From the NCBI GenBank assembly GCA_013368375.1, contig JAACJP010000002.1, forward strand, positions 1,612,001-1,676,000: a DNA stretch of 64,000 nucleotides, read 5' to 3'. Below, in pieces: positions 11,545 through 23,874 of the stretch. Numbering within the stretch: position 1 is the first letter of the stretch; each line of letters begins with the position of its first letter. Source of the stretch: Tricholomella constricta. Its lineage: Eukaryota > Basidiomycota > Agaricomycetes > Agaricales > Lyophyllaceae. The position numbers were made by a program, and so were the translations under genes. A model generated the notes under the pieces. The model had not been told where the DNA came from, ran no database searches, and saw only the letters and a program-made list of their open reading frames with translations.

Positions 11545-13882
11545 TTATGACGAGCAGATAACAGGCCTGATCAACAAGGGCAGCTGATCGCCGGCCTTGG
11601 GCTCTGAAGCCAACGCCGGCCTTTGTACGACCATCTTCTTCATAATAATATCCTTCGCAGGCACCGCCAGGTCGAACTCGAACGCCCGAACAAGGGTGAA
11701 CAGAAGTGCCTTCATCCTAGTCGAGTCACAAACGCACACGTCATGTGCACTCATGAGTGATATAAACGAGATGGGGACGTACTCGACGAGGGAGAAGCGG
11801 TATCTGATGCAGGCACGAGGACCCGCCAAGGAAGGTGAGCATGTTGCCCCACACGCCAGGAACACTGTTCGCAGCCTCTGGGACCTTTTCCCAGCGCTCA
11901 GGTCTGCACACACACGCGCATGACGCGGACATTAACGTCCCGGCGATCAGCAATAGTATAATGGACGGAAGCCCACCGGAAAACCTTGGCGTCCTCACGT
12001 CTTCACCCCAAATCGACGTGTTATGATTCATTGCGAGGATAGGGATGTGGACGGCCTGGCCCTTGCGCGCCCTGTTTCGAGCACGGCACATCAGTAGTGA
12101 AGGTAGAAGGGGTCAAATGAAAAAATGGGCTCACTTGATTACGTCGTGCACGACGCCCTTGCGGTCCGTAAATGGTTTATTGAGAGGGGTAATATCGTCT
12201 TTTGTGGCTTCGCGGATAGTGAATGGAACAGGGGCATGTAAACGCATCGTCTCACGGACGACCATGTCGAGATACGGCAGCGCGTTGAGTTGGTCCATTG
12301 TTGGGTTATCGGTATCGACTGTGAGAAGCTCCTTCCGCAATCTGTCTTGGATTGATTTGTTTTGTGTAAGAGCGTAAAGAGCCCATGTCGTCCCAGTACT
12401 AGATGCCCAAAGTCAGAAAATCAGCGGTTGAGGGGGACAAGCTCATGTTACCTGGTAGTTTCGTGACCCGCCACTAGGAAAGTTGGAACCTCTGACAGTA
12501 TCCATTGATCTGACCAACTCTGGGTGACTAAACGAGAAAGAAGACCTACGGTCCAAAACGTCCTGTCCAACATGTGCAGGTGCTCCGGAAGGTCCGTAGC
12601 TATGTTAGATTGTACCATCAGAGAAAGGAGATCGCGTGCCTTCCATGCTCTTTTGTCGTGGATGGAGGCCTTGCTTTCACGGAGCAACTCGTTTCCTATA
12701 CGCGTCAACGTTTTCTGCGACTTTTCGGCTTCAGCGTCCCTTTCCGTCCGCTGTGAGTGGATCGACCTACGTCAGAGCCAATTTGAGTTGAAAAAGAAGA
12801 TGGCACTTACTAAGAAACGGAAGAAAGGGAACCATGCCTTTATCATGGGAAGAAGAGACACCCTCGTACCAGCGTGAAATAGGGTTGCATACGCGGCGTT
12901 GAGTTCGTTATGCTTGGGACCTTCATTCAAAGCATCAAATCTGTAGTTGAATCCTAAGTGGAGAGAAATGATGGTTTGACTGGGTAGCAATGTTCAGAGT
13001 CAAATCACCTTGATTGGCACTGTCAGCGGCCCAGATATCACGCAGCTGTTGGTAAAAAATCTGAATGCCTTATGTACTGAGAAATCAAGATCAAACGCAC
13101 TTGGAGGGATTTCGCAACGAAAATCTCTGTCAGTTCCCTTATTTGGGATGGGCCGAATGCTGGGTTCTATGATAACTTCGTACAGAGGTCGACAAACACC
13201 TTGACATTCTTGTCCTTACCATCACTTTGCGCTACAAGAATAAGATCAAATTGCTACCAATCAGAAACGGGGCATGTAAGAAAGCGCGATAATTACCTGT
13301 TGCTTGTGCTTATCTCCCTCAACAACGATGACGCCTAAATAGTTTATAAGTATGCTAAATTGGCGGATTTCTGGACGTTATACACACCTGCACCAGCGAT
13401 ACGACTCAAACTGTACCGCGCTGCTTCAGGTTTTTGGTAAATGTTTGTGTTCATAAGGACATGATTCAAAGCCTCGGTGTCCACGGTATACAGTCGGGTG
13501 ATCTATAAAAAAAACCTTACTACGTTAGACAAAATAAGATTGCTCAAGCCCAACGTGAAGCGGGACTCACACCGAAGATACCCTTGCATTTGAGGGTTGT
13601 TCCATAGTCCCGAACCCACTTCTCCTCGGCCAGTGCCTCCAGGTCCTCCAAAAAAACATCAAAAACACCATCAGCTAGTAAAGAGAAGATGTCTCTTTCA
13701 TAGGACGCTCGTACTTCATGCCAAATCTCTTGTAAATTACCCCAGATCCAGCTGGAGTTCTTGGGCCCAGGAAGGTCGCGTAAAGGCGACGTAAACTCCC
13801 TGTAGACCAGCCTGAAGCCCTGATACACCCCATAGACAGCGAGTGTATCAGCCAGAGATCCCAGCAGCTGAATGAGAATGCT
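11545..13882 (-). pseudogene. Cytochrome P450, decayed tandem paralogue
   Basis: This copy shares the exon plan of the P450 at 6305-8638. Exons of 115, 38, 12 and 66 nt are conserved at 13502-13388, 13334-13297, 13231-13220 and 13166-13101. It still carries [18 protein letters not shown] and a C-terminus with LAVPAKDII. Several lesions are visible. The codon matching the intact copy's ATG is AGC (13882-13880), with a stop upstream and no substitute start. About 66 nt encoding the conserved [13 protein letters not shown] block are missing next to the intron near 13010. One base is lost before the donor near 12549-12572. One T is gained in the haem loop (11800-11826), where the residue after Cys-Ile is Arg instead of Gly. 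No single frame gives a working enzyme. The intact neighbour is the likely parent or sister. Confidence 0.9.
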
Positions 13883-14380
13883 TGAATAAGGTCCACGATG
13901 TGAAGTTACAAGTCAAACGAAGTGGTTAGATGTAGAGTAAGTGTTTGTGCTCTTCGGGGACCGCGGTGATGATACGGGAGGTTGAAATGCGCGCACCGCG
14001 CTTGTCATTTCCCGTGACGTGAGCACGCCCAAAGTTCGTCCAAGGCGCGTCGAGCGCGTTTCAAAGTTTTCTACCAAAAGGGGTTGAAACCTGAGCTTGC
14101 CTTCACCGGTGAAGCGCAATCAATCGTCAGTAGTACGCGTGGATTAGGGTTGTATTGTGATTCAGATGCGTGATAGTCTAGAGTACATCCTAGGAACATG
14201 TGAGGTGTGCTACAGTATGTGAGAGTGGGTGGGTACAGAGGAAGGCGGAAAAGAAAAAGACATCGGAGGGGTGGTGTGTCATAGTACTGAAATGATAATT
14301 CATAAAGAACCAGAATACGGAACCATGCACTGCCCATACAGAAAGAAAAGGTTCAAAAATTGGGACCGGCCGGCAGGCAT
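13883..14380. other. Intergenic, no gene seen
   Basis: Upstream flank of the dead P450 and downstream flank of the first DUF6699 gene, both on the minus strand. Short open frames only, none recognisable. Confidence 0.45.
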
Positions 14381-16072
14381 TCAGTGATCATCGTCACTAT
14401 CTGTAACCGTCTCGACCGTTGCCGCCCTCCTACGCGCCATCGCCTCAGCCGCCGCATGTACATCGTCCTCCTCCTGCTTCCTCCTATCCTCCGCCTCCTT
14501 CGCCCTCTGCCGTTCCTCATGCTCGTGTATCTCCTCCGCCGTCAACGCATACCTCCTCACACACTTCAACACAAACGTACACGGTAGCACCGCCCCAAGG
14601 ACCTTGTGCAACGTCCTCTCGTCATGATAGATCCCCCCAAACACCGTGTCCTTTCCGAGGAAGTCCAGCCGGCGCATGCCCTGCTTCAGCCGCCCGCCAG
14701 GCACGCCGGGCATGCGCGAGCGGTTGTAATGGTATGCCTCGCCGACGATAGTGCGTTTCTGCGGGCCCAGCGCCTCGTAGTCCCCTTTCGGCGTAAGCTG
14801 CTGGAAGCTATCGCTGAGCGCGTCAATGACCTCGCCGCACGTCACACCAATGTCCGCGTTCTCTGCGACCACCTCGACCAACCACGGGAACGCCTCCGAG
14901 ACGATGTTGAGCGAGGTGAGGCGCGGGTACGTCGCGGGCTCATCCCGCCCGGCCGACCAGGAAATGTGGCTTGCATCTGTCGAGCGCTGGCAGTCGTTTG
15001 ATTCGAAAAGCATGTTCCACCTGAGATGTGGCCGTTCGGCGCCGTTATCTGGTAGCGGTTCGAGGAGCGGGTTGAGCTTGGGCTTCGCATCGACGACTTT
15101 GGAAAGGAACGGTTCGAGCACAGGGCCGTCTACAGGACAGGACAATGTGCTGTCAATACCTATTAGCACAGGTTACGAAGGCGGGGAGGACATACAATGG
15201 CCACCCGCCATGAACGGGTCAACACGATCCCCCACATGGGCTGAGGACCGTCCTGTGTGTATATATTCCGGAATCTGTGGGGGGCCGCGAGGCTGATTAT
15301 GGGGCGGCGGAACCATCCCAGCCTGCGTTGGCCATCCCGGCGTCGGACCAGCGCTACCGGGGGTTTGACCTCCCCACCCATCAAAATTCAACATTGGGGG
15401 ACCAGCGGGCGTAGCATGTGGTCCCCAGCCTGGAAACGCTGGCTGCGGGAAGCCTTGTGGGTGGAAACCTTGTTGAGGGAAGCCTTGGTGTGGAAACGCG
15501 CCAGGGAAAGCACCATAGGGATTCGCGCTTTGGGGGTATTGTGGCCCGAGGGGACCAGGCCAGCCTGCCATAAGGTGGGGTAGTGGGGCGGAGGGAGGTC
15601 CGTAATAAGGCGTATTTGGGTGCATTGTCGGGGGCGCGGTGTGAGGAGTGTGTTGATGGGGAGTGTGTGGTTGTAATGTCAGAGGAGCCTGCGGGTGCAC
15701 TGATTGGGGGGCGCTATGAGGAGTTGGAGGAGGATACCCAGTGTAGTCAGCTGAGAAGCCGTTGGGAAGGATGCGACTTTCGAATTGCGCGCGTGTGGGC
15801 GGCCCAATTATCGGATAGTAGGCACCTGGAACAGGAGGTAGAAACGGGTCAATACCGGAAGCAGGGGTATGAGGCTGGATGTTGGGTATGAAGCCTGGTG
15901 TGTATGGAGACGTTGGATAGTTGGGGTACCCTCCTGCGGATTGACGTGTTGAGGCCCAACCTACGGGGGCTCCTGGGGGATCTGGTATCACGGGAGCTGC
16001 TGCGGGCGCGTCGGCTGCTCCACCTCGCGGTGTTGGGATTCGAGGAATGAAAGGTGAAAAAGCTTGGGCCAT
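14381..16072 (-). CDS. DUF6699-domain protein with long Pro/Gly/His-rich N-terminus
   Basis: The product has 541 residues from two exons, 16072-15196 and 15129-14381. The first about 290 residues are low complexity, rich in Pro, Gly, Tyr and His, with short repeats such as HQGFPQQGFHPQGFPQ and PHTPHQHTPH. The C-terminal half carries the agaricomycete DUF6699 signature: a YGPVLEPFL entry, DEPATYPRLTSLNIVSEAFPW, and VTCGEVIDALSDSF. It ends in a Glu/Arg-rich coiled-coil-like tail (EEIHEHEERQRAKEAEDRRK). The intron sits inside codon T|AC just before GPVL, the same place and phase as in the paralogue at 17430-18212. A shorter intron (acceptor at about 15160) would leave 36 nt, too short. Function of the family is unknown. 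Confidence 0.82.
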
Positions 16073-17429
16073 CTTATAGGATGATTACTGGAAATGGTGT
16101 GCCCTTGATTCCTTCCACCGCTTCCTTTACGGAGTATACCAACATGAACGAGGGCGTAGCTCATAATGATGCTCGGACTCACCGATTGGGAAATGTGACT
16201 CGATTTTGAGCACAACGCCCCGCGCGTAGATAGGGGTATAACCTTGAATATGACTTGCGCGTGTACGGCTTCGCGCAAGTAAGGCCTCGGAGCGAGGCTG
16301 GGCTGGCTGGCCTAAAGTAATCAGCACCTGCTGCGATGCGATGCAACCACGATCTACTGTATTTTGGTATTCGGAAACCTCCGTAGAAAGTAGACCCGAG
16401 AACCCGCTGTGGATAGTTGGAGTGAGATTGAAGCAAGACTTCCCAGCTGCTGTGCAAGGCCTGCCTGAAGGAGACTGACCGACAAGGTTCAGATGGTATC
16501 AGGGTGCCGTGGATGTTCGTGGATGATGGGGCGAGTGGAACGAAAAGGTATGAAATCCAAGACTGATCGAAAGAAATGCGTGGAGGACAAGAGCAGTGCG
16601 CCCGTCGCGTTCGCCGTTTAGCAGGACAGGGAAATCTGATTCGATCGCACACGTGACATTTGACTGTAACTGATTTTCTTCCGTTCGTGATCGTTCAGGA
16701 TCGTTCCAACTCAAAACTTTGTTAACTTTGAAGTGTATCACTTGACGGTATCACTCTCCCTGACTGGGGCTGTGATATCCAGAATAGTCACTGCTCAAAT
16801 CATTAAGGGACAAGTGGTTGGTTTAGTGTCCAAACGCGACAATGCGTCCACCGCCAAATTTGCTTCCGAAGCGGGCTATGCATCGATAAGTATAGCCTCA
16901 CAGAGGGCATGGAAAACGCATGTTTGCGGCCAACTATTTATTGGCGATGCGGATCGTGATGCAGATAAACCAGGTAGAATGCAGTGTGTGGGTCCCTGAT
17001 GGATGTGGGCGTACCTCCGTCAAGGGCCCGTCCACCATCACCCTGAAAAGACAATCTAAATCCTTAGTTGATCCCGATTCTAACACATTAGGCATTACAG
17101 TCCTACTTCTCGCGAGGTGGTAAGGCTGTTGCTGGTATACACAGAAACGATGTAAGCAAAAGAAACACTATCAATAGGCGGAGATTCGTGGAGATAAAGT
17201 GAGATCGTCATAGCATAGTAGAGGATATCCAACACAACATCATAAACGAAAAGAACGGAGGAACGAAAACCTATCCCGACAAAAGCATAACGAAAATATT
17301 AGGAGCCTTGAAGCCCAGCCTCGAGATCGCATAGGCATCGTTCCTGTGAAGCGCCTCGAAGTAAACCTTCTCCCTGAGCCAGTCTACATACGTGCATAGC
17401 ACAATGAATCAGAAAGCATCCTGCGTCAT
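16073..17429. other. Long intergenic region, no gene supported
   Basis: Several open frames of 60-160 codons exist here on both strands, but they start with GTG or TTG or lack any family signature. I see no splice pattern joining them. Confidence 0.4.
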
Positions 17430-18212
17430 TTAATCAACCAAATTCAACGTACTGACGCGCTTCAGCTGAGGCGGCGGGACCGCAGGCGTGTAGTACCCGG
17501 CGTAGGGCCCGGCTGGCGCATTCGCCGCATTATAATTCGCCGCGATCCTCTTTATCTGCTCCTGCAATCGAGGAGGGATCGACGCGAACTCGGCGTCCGT
17601 GACATTATGATCGGCATAACTGCCAACACCCAGTGCAGCCCCATTAGACCCCTTCAGAAAGCCAGGAATGACAGCAGAGGGACGGACGCACTCTGACCAT
17701 ACTTTCTGGCAGATGTCATGCATCGTAACCCCACGCTCGTTTTTCACGATAGTGCACCAGGGGCTATGCTCCGTGATGATGATAAGCTGCGACACCCGGG
17801 GCATCGTCGCGGGCTCGTCCTTCGCCGCGAACGGAAGATCGCGGTCCCTCGACTCTGTATTGTAGCCGCCCGTGTGCCCTGCACGACCAGAAAAACCCCA
17901 GCATCGAACGCAAGACATGAAACAAAAGAAAGCGCGTATGAGCAAGAGCACGACCCCTTGTGCCCCGGTGGAAACTGCCAGAAATGAGCGCGCACCGGAC
18001 ATGATGTTGAAGACGAGCGTAAAGTTGCCTTGTTTCCCTTGAAGGATCGGGTGCAGCTCGAGGTCAGTTTGCAGGAGGTACAGGTCGGTTTGTGAGAGCA
18101 CGGGCCCGTCTGGACGATCCTGACGCCATCAGCCATCCATCCAAAGTCATTATGGGATTGGAAGAGGGTTCATACAGGATGCTCCTGCTGCCCATTTGTT
18201 TATAGAGTCCAT
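17430..18212 (-). CDS. DUF6699-domain protein, short paralogue
   Basis: The product has 199 residues from three exons: 18212-18176, 18109-17996 and 17878-17430. After a 12-residue leader the protein enters the domain directly with YGPVLSQTDLYL, then LELHPILQ, DEPATMPRVSQLIII, HSPWCTIV and GVTMHDICQKVW. It lacks the long Pro-rich N-terminus of the neighbour. The first intron splits the codon T|AC before GPVL exactly as in the larger paralogue, which supports both models and a shared origin. Other first exons would bring an in-frame stop. Role unknown. Confidence 0.75.
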
Positions 18213-19268
18213 AGTTCAGTAGAACTCTGCGAAGTACGCGTAGATTGGGTTAAGAGTGGTGAGTGGCTGTTGAAAAACAGGTAGTATGAGGTTCGAATTG
18301 GCGCCCTTTGATACCAGGAGGCGATGATAATCAGCGATAAGATCTCCGCCGGCGAGGACTGCGTTGGAGATCGAGAACGGCGAAGGACTAGCGACAGAGC
18401 GGTAACTGACAGCGGACAGCGGTAATCAGCAGCGAGCGACATTATATGGCGTTGACTGACTCCGACTGAGTTTCCGACGTGCTTTCACCACGCTTCCGCC
18501 TCCTTTTCAAAATCGCCATCGGCATAGCCATTTACTTGCTAAACGTAATCGCGCACTCAAATCAAACACGAGGGGGATATTTGCTACAACTTGACTATGT
18601 TCCGATTGGTTGTAAGTGTACACATGGATGGTAAAGATGGTCCGCGAGGCTATGCAATAAAGGAAATACAGCACACAGAGTGTCCAGATGAAGTGTAATA
18701 AGGTATGGTAGCAGCAGTAACGTCCGAGCGTGAATCGTGCATTAGACAAGGCGATGGATGACCCTAAAACGCGAACACGGCATATGGATAACTGGTGGAA
18801 GAAGTTGCGTCAGTACTGCGCGTTGGAAGGGTGCTGGCAGGAGAGGAAATGAACGTAAAATGGGGCACGTCAAAGTATCAGCAAAAAAGGCAATTTCGGT
18901 TTTTCTCCACAAGGATCAGAACAGGTCTGAAATTATTCATCTTATAATGACGGGCCGAAAAGAAAAAGAAATATCAGGAAAAAAGGTACTCACGATAAAC
19001 AGGTTGAAAGGCCCTCCGAATATGTTACACGGTAGGAAAATGGAGTCTTACTGTGGAGAGCACGGTCAGCATTGATCCATGATCAAGATGAGGGGGATGA
19101 TAGGAGAAATAGTTCAGATTAAAAAGGCAATATCGGTTGTCCGCAGTCCCTCGAAAGAGCTTGGAACAGGTCTGATAGGTTATCATCCGCAAGAAAGGAA
19201 GGAAAAAGGAAAGAAAAAAATAGAAAACAAGAAAACAAGACTCACTCGATACAGTTGTTAATATACAT
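18213..19268. other. Intergenic with a local duplicated segment
   Basis: No gene seen. Two related segments near 18886-18990 and 19118-19250 share AAAAAGGCAATNTCGGTT, then GAACAGGTCTGA, purine-rich DNA and a rightward ACTCAC. Read on the minus strand both start with GTGAGT and could be 3' untranslated introns of the calcipressin transcript or remnants of a small duplication. Confidence 0.35.
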
Positions 19269-20037
19269 TTATGCAATGATAGCACGTAGCGGGGGCAACG
19301 CCGTAGCCACCGGCTTCCACTTTTCTCTCGCGGGGGCAGTCTGTCCGTACACCCAGTTGTCTTCAGAGACATCATCGCATCCATCGCCGCAATCTTCGAC
19401 ATACACGCCGACGCCGGAGCCCTCCTGTGGATGTAGCAGAACCTCCAAACTAGACCGCTTCTCATGGATCTGGAGTTTGCGCAAAGCCTGAATAAGGTCG
19501 TCGGCGAGTGGTGTAGGATTCGGAGGGTCTTCCTTGACCTGCTCCCAGCCAACGGGGGGCGAACCAGGGGGTGATATCAAAAAGTTCTTCTCAACTGCTG
19601 GCGGGCGAAGGTAATTGGCTTCAGGCACCGAGTTGCCAAAGTGATCGTCGATGGTAAGGGGATTGGGATCGGCTCGATAAACGCGCAGAACTACTTCAGA
19701 CCTTACCGAATTGTTCAATTTCATTCTTTGACAAAAATAGACAATGTACTCACCCATCATGTGAATGTTGAATCAATATGGGATCACATTGTTGTTTCAC
19801 TACTTCCGCAGTGTCCTCAAACCTATAGACAATGATTATCCGCCCGAAACCCGGTAATGGCGCCCATCGATTTATTTCGCCAAACGAAGCGAAGTGGTCT
19901 CGCAGAACGTCAAGAATGACAGGGTGAAAAAATGACTTGGGAATGGAGGTCACTGTGATCGTGTTGGTCCTCTGCGCCTCCCGAATGGGCGAGGGAGACG
20001 TCCTCGAAGTCGGCAGGGAAATGGTGAAGGCAGCCAT
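19269..20037 (-). CDS. Calcipressin (RCAN), calcineurin regulator
   Basis: The product has 238 residues from two exons, 20037-19754 and 19701-19269. Calcipressins bind calcineurin and tune Ca2+ signalling. The first exon encodes an RRM-like fold (TNTITVTSIPKSFF, then FASFGEINRWAPLPGFGRIIIVY, and KQQCDPI). The second carries VLRVYRADPNPL and the family hallmark FLISPPGSPPVGWEQ, whose serines are known phosphorylation sites in other RCANs. The acidic tail DCGDGCDD..SEDNW follows. The length is normal for fungal members. The ATG at 20037 is the first in the frame. Confidence 0.93.
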
Positions 20038-20439
20038 GGGCGTTGTAGTGGCAGGTGGGAGTCAAAAGCCAAGTGAAGGCTTGAGATTTGATTGTCGTCG
20101 TTTAAAAACTTTCTGGGGGCTTGTGTTATGTAAGCAGACCTGTGCAGGCGATGGATCAGCAACTTTGTCAATGCCACTGCGAAAATCCTGTACATCGGAG
20201 CAAAGACTATAGCGTGGCGTTCGATTTGCGCAGCTCTTTGACATTCTCTGCCATGAACCGCGTGTCGGGTCCATTGTGCTTCGTAATGTGGGCTGTCTAA
20301 GCCGGGACCACTTGTTGTGACAAGGATCTTTCCGTTGCTTCGAAGACAAACTCGGACTTGCACAATCTGGAGGCTACTTGACCAATTGTCCCTATCTATA
20401 TATATACACCTATGAGCCTCCTAAAGAATACCAAGAGGT

Positions 20440-21544
20440 CTATTTCTTCTCCTTCAATCGTTCCTCCACCTGTGACTGCTTCTCCTTGAGGGCGCTGAGC
20501 TTCTCCTCCTTCGTGGCGTCATAAGACACCATGCTTTGATTGAAACTTTCATCATCAATCAGTTACAGGTAAACTTTGTGAAGTGACTAGAAGGACTGAC
20601 GGATTGTCCGGGGATTTCTGAAACTGCTTGTACAGCAGGTCCTGTAATAAGGCCAATAATATCGGATCAATGACAATTATTGCGCTATGTCTTCGCTGTG
20701 GTTTCAACTGACCTTGTATTGCTGTAATCGTAATCCCGGATGCTAAAAAGCGATATCAGAATTCACGCGCAGAATAAGAGAACGGCCTAGTGCACCTCGT
20801 CCTTAAGTCTTGGCAATTCGCGCTCTTGATACGCCTCGTACGCAGCCTACGCAATTACAAAGATGTCAACATAAATATAGTAAGGCAGTGCAGCGCGACT
20901 CTTACCTTGAAGCGTCGCTGAGAAAGCGCAAGTGGGTCAGGTCAGGTCATGTCAAATATATCCCAGAAGTGGGTTCAAACTTGAGGTAACTCTTACCTCC
21001 GGATGCCGCTCGATGCCCGCTGCCTGCTGCCCAACGCTCGCCTTATCCATCTTCGCAGTGACCACCTCCAGCAGATCGAGCGCATTATCAATGCCCGTCG
21101 CAGCATAGCTCTCCACTTCCCTCTGCTCCGGAGGGACGTCATCCTGCGGGGCAGCAGCGAGACCCCCAGCAGCGATGGCACCAGGCCCGGCGGGCTTATG
21201 TACTGCCTTCTTTGCACTTGCTTTAGACGCAGGCTTGACCTTGGCAGGCGCAGCGGCCTCCTCTTCCGCAAGCAATCGTGCGTTCTCAGCCTTCCGCGCG
21301 AGATCAGCTTTTCGTTTCTCCTCCTTCTCCTCCTTGCTGGCTTTGGAGCCCTTGGAACCGTCTTTCCATTCCTCTGCCTCCTTTTTCTCCTATGGACGAG
21401 ATGAGGCGTTTACGAAGGCAGAGGCAGATGCGATAAAGCTCCACGAACCTTCTCAGCGGCAGCCTGCGCCTTCTTGCTCGCCTCGTTCTCTGCCTTCTTC
21501 GCTCGCCCGCTCTCTTTCTTCGCGTTTCCTCCCTTTGGTGGCAT
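20440..21544 (-). CDS. CCDC124/Lso2-like ribosome-associated coiled-coil protein
   Basis: The product has 242 residues from seven exons: 21544-21449, 21389-20997, 20917-20906 (12 nt), 20846-20796, 20742-20713, 20641-20601 and 20545-20440. It begins MPPKGGNAKKESGRAKKAE, the typical Lys/Ala-rich helix of this family, followed by a long charged coiled coil. After ERHPE|RRFKAAYEAY come ELPRLKDEHPGLRLQQYKD and SPDNPFNQ, which are the conserved CCDC124 C-terminal blocks. Known members bind vacant or stalled 80S ribosomes and aid recovery from starvation. The 12-nt exon encodes RRFK and is required to keep the conserved block. Confidence 0.92.
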
Positions 21545-21787
21545 GGCTAAGATCCTACCTGTCAAAGGATATTAAATGAGAGGTATCGACGACGATCGTG
21601 CGATGAAGATAATCTGCCAGGGTCTGGAGCGGGTTTGTGTCAGATGCTGATCTAATCTAATCTGATATTCGGAAGCGTTTCCGGACGTTGTTCTTGCACC
21701 TGCCTGGGTCTTTACTGGTTCGCTCCAAAAAAAATACAATGTATACAGTACAGATTCAGTGTCTTCTGCATATACTTACAACGAACA

Positions 21788-23437
21788 TCATACCGTAGAG
21801 AGGCAAAATCCAGTTCGAGAAGCTAGCTTCCTCAGCTTCGCCACATCACTCATAGGTGTATCCGCAGTGACGCAAAATTTTACCGTATTCAGCAAAGGCT
21901 GCCGCGAGACCACCATCTTTAAAAGCATCCCTTCTGACGTAACACAGTCCGGCAGAACAAGATGAGTCAAGTAAGGAAGGCGGTATTGCATTCCTCGCCT
22001 AACAAACAAAAGCTGCACCGTATTGTCACCAACGGAGCTGACCAGCAACTCAAGTTTACGGAGGGCCTGCAACCGTCGAGATGTCAAGAGCTTGACAACC
22101 TCGTCTTCTCGCATGTCAGGGTCGTAAATAGACAACGTGTCGAGTTTGTATAACCCGGAACGCTCGAGAAGCGCGATGATATAGCGCGTCGACGGTGCGA
22201 CAGGATATGTGGTGTAGTGGAGGATATGTAGCGACTTGAGTTCTGGAAGCTTCAGGCGATCCAGGAGTGGTGCAGCATCGCGTCCGTGGGCGTGAATCTT
22301 GAGGGACTGGAGATTGGGCAGGTCGATGGGCGCGAATAAAGCGGTTCTAAGATTCTCTTCCCGCTGCATGGCTCGTCCAAGAGCCACTGCGTCGCTGATT
22401 GTTCTCTCCCACCACCCTGGTGGAAGCTGCGCTCGCAGGGACTCTAGGGCAGCCTCGCTGACGCACTTGAGTCTCGCGGGGGGCGGTGGGAGAGGCTCAA
22501 GCGGCATCGACATTGCGACTTCGAGATCGACGAGGTTCACAGCGTAGAGGATGTTCTTCAATAAACTGTCGATAGTGAGATTAGGCACGAGGGGAAGTTT
22601 GACGTGAGTCAATGTCGACCATGGTGCAAAGTTGTGAGCTCCGCGTATGGCGGAGGAACTGTCCCATGTAACCCGTCGAAGGCTCGATATCTTGTAAAAG
22701 CTAAGCCAGGGGCTGCCATAGTCCCCAACGTGCTCACGAAAGTCAAGCTCGACAGACTCCAGCATAATTAGGTCATTTATCGGGAGGGTGCAGAGAGACT
22801 CGGCAGGATGGTCTCCGCTGAGCTTGGCATAGAAGTGCTTCCATCGATGTGCGTGGCGCAAGAAGAGAAACAAGATGCTTTCTCTCGCTTCTTCGTTGGC
22901 TGGATCGGGGATGAAGGGTTCGTAGAGGTAGAGTGACAGCGGGACCTCTTTGGACCGTTCAAGCCAAAGTCGAATCGTCCCTATTTGAGCATACCTCGGT
23001 CTGTATACCGCGAGCGAGGACCAGAGGCACGGCATAGCGAGCGAAGTTTCTCTCCACAACGAACACACGGCGCCCAGGATAAATGGAGAGGCTGAGAATG
23101 ACAACGTCGACGTGAGAGATGATGGCCTGATGGTGGAGCCCAAGGAGGGCTCAGTCAATCCGTCACTGGCATAGAATTTGAAGACTTTCTCGAGCAATTC
23201 CAATGGTATTCGATCGATGTGACTGGACATGGGAGCCCTCTGCAGTACCGGGTCATTGTCCACATTGTGGCGAGCCACCTTCCTGGGACGAAAAGTCTCG
23301 TCGTTTGGTTTCCATAGCAGAACCGGTTCTTCCAACACATCATTTGTGAGTTTTGAACAGAAATTGAATACAGTTCAACTTTAGATCTCACCTTGAGAGT
23401 AGAGGACTCGGTATATTTTCTGGGTCGAGGATATCAT
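21788..23437 (-). CDS. F-box protein with leucine-rich tail
   Basis: The proposed model has 528 residues in two exons, 23437-23392 and 23328-21788. A safer alternative starts at the in-frame ATG at 23230 (480 residues). The F-box is HIDRIPLELLEKVFKFY, followed by an SPFILGAVCSLWRETSLAMPCLWSSL segment, the usual W-containing second half of basidiomycete F-box proteins. The rest is a degenerate leucine-rich repeat region (LESVELDFRE.., LVDLEVAMSM, LQSLKIHAHG, LKSLHILHY). It would act as a substrate adaptor for an SCF ubiquitin ligase. The target is unknown; such genes are highly expanded in agaricomycetes. Confidence 0.85.
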
Positions 23438-23874
23438 CAGAAACGGGCCTTATCTCAACCTTCGGATGTGCCCATTATATACCGTCATAATTTACAAGGT
23501 CGCCTTGGCTGCACATTGTATCGGGATTAATAAGGACGTTAGGATTTGTCGGGTCCTGGTTTCCGCGCGCCCAAAATACAAGGTCTCCCGTAAGAAGGCA
23601 TGCGCGACGCCGCGTACGCGCCGCTTCCTTTATTTGGCTTTCACCTGCATGCCAAACAAAGCGATCACGTTATCCCATTGTTCTTCGGAATCCTATAGTT
23701 CTTGAACCACAAAGAGCATTCTAATATGGGAACAATACCAGCGGGAGCTAAGGAAACTAGGGTTATAGGGAGGAGCGCTTTATTGAGATTTGACGAGCGT
23801 CTCTTCGCCCCCAGTTACTTTTGCCTCGACCACCACCTCTCCTCTTTTCTTTTTCTTCGTTGACGAAGCTCGTA
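23438..23874. other. Divergent promoter region, no gene seen
   Basis: Separates the F-box gene (minus) from the cysteine-rich receptor-like gene (plus). Pyrimidine-rich just before the plus-strand ATG (23825-23860), as is common in fungal promoters. Confidence 0.45.
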
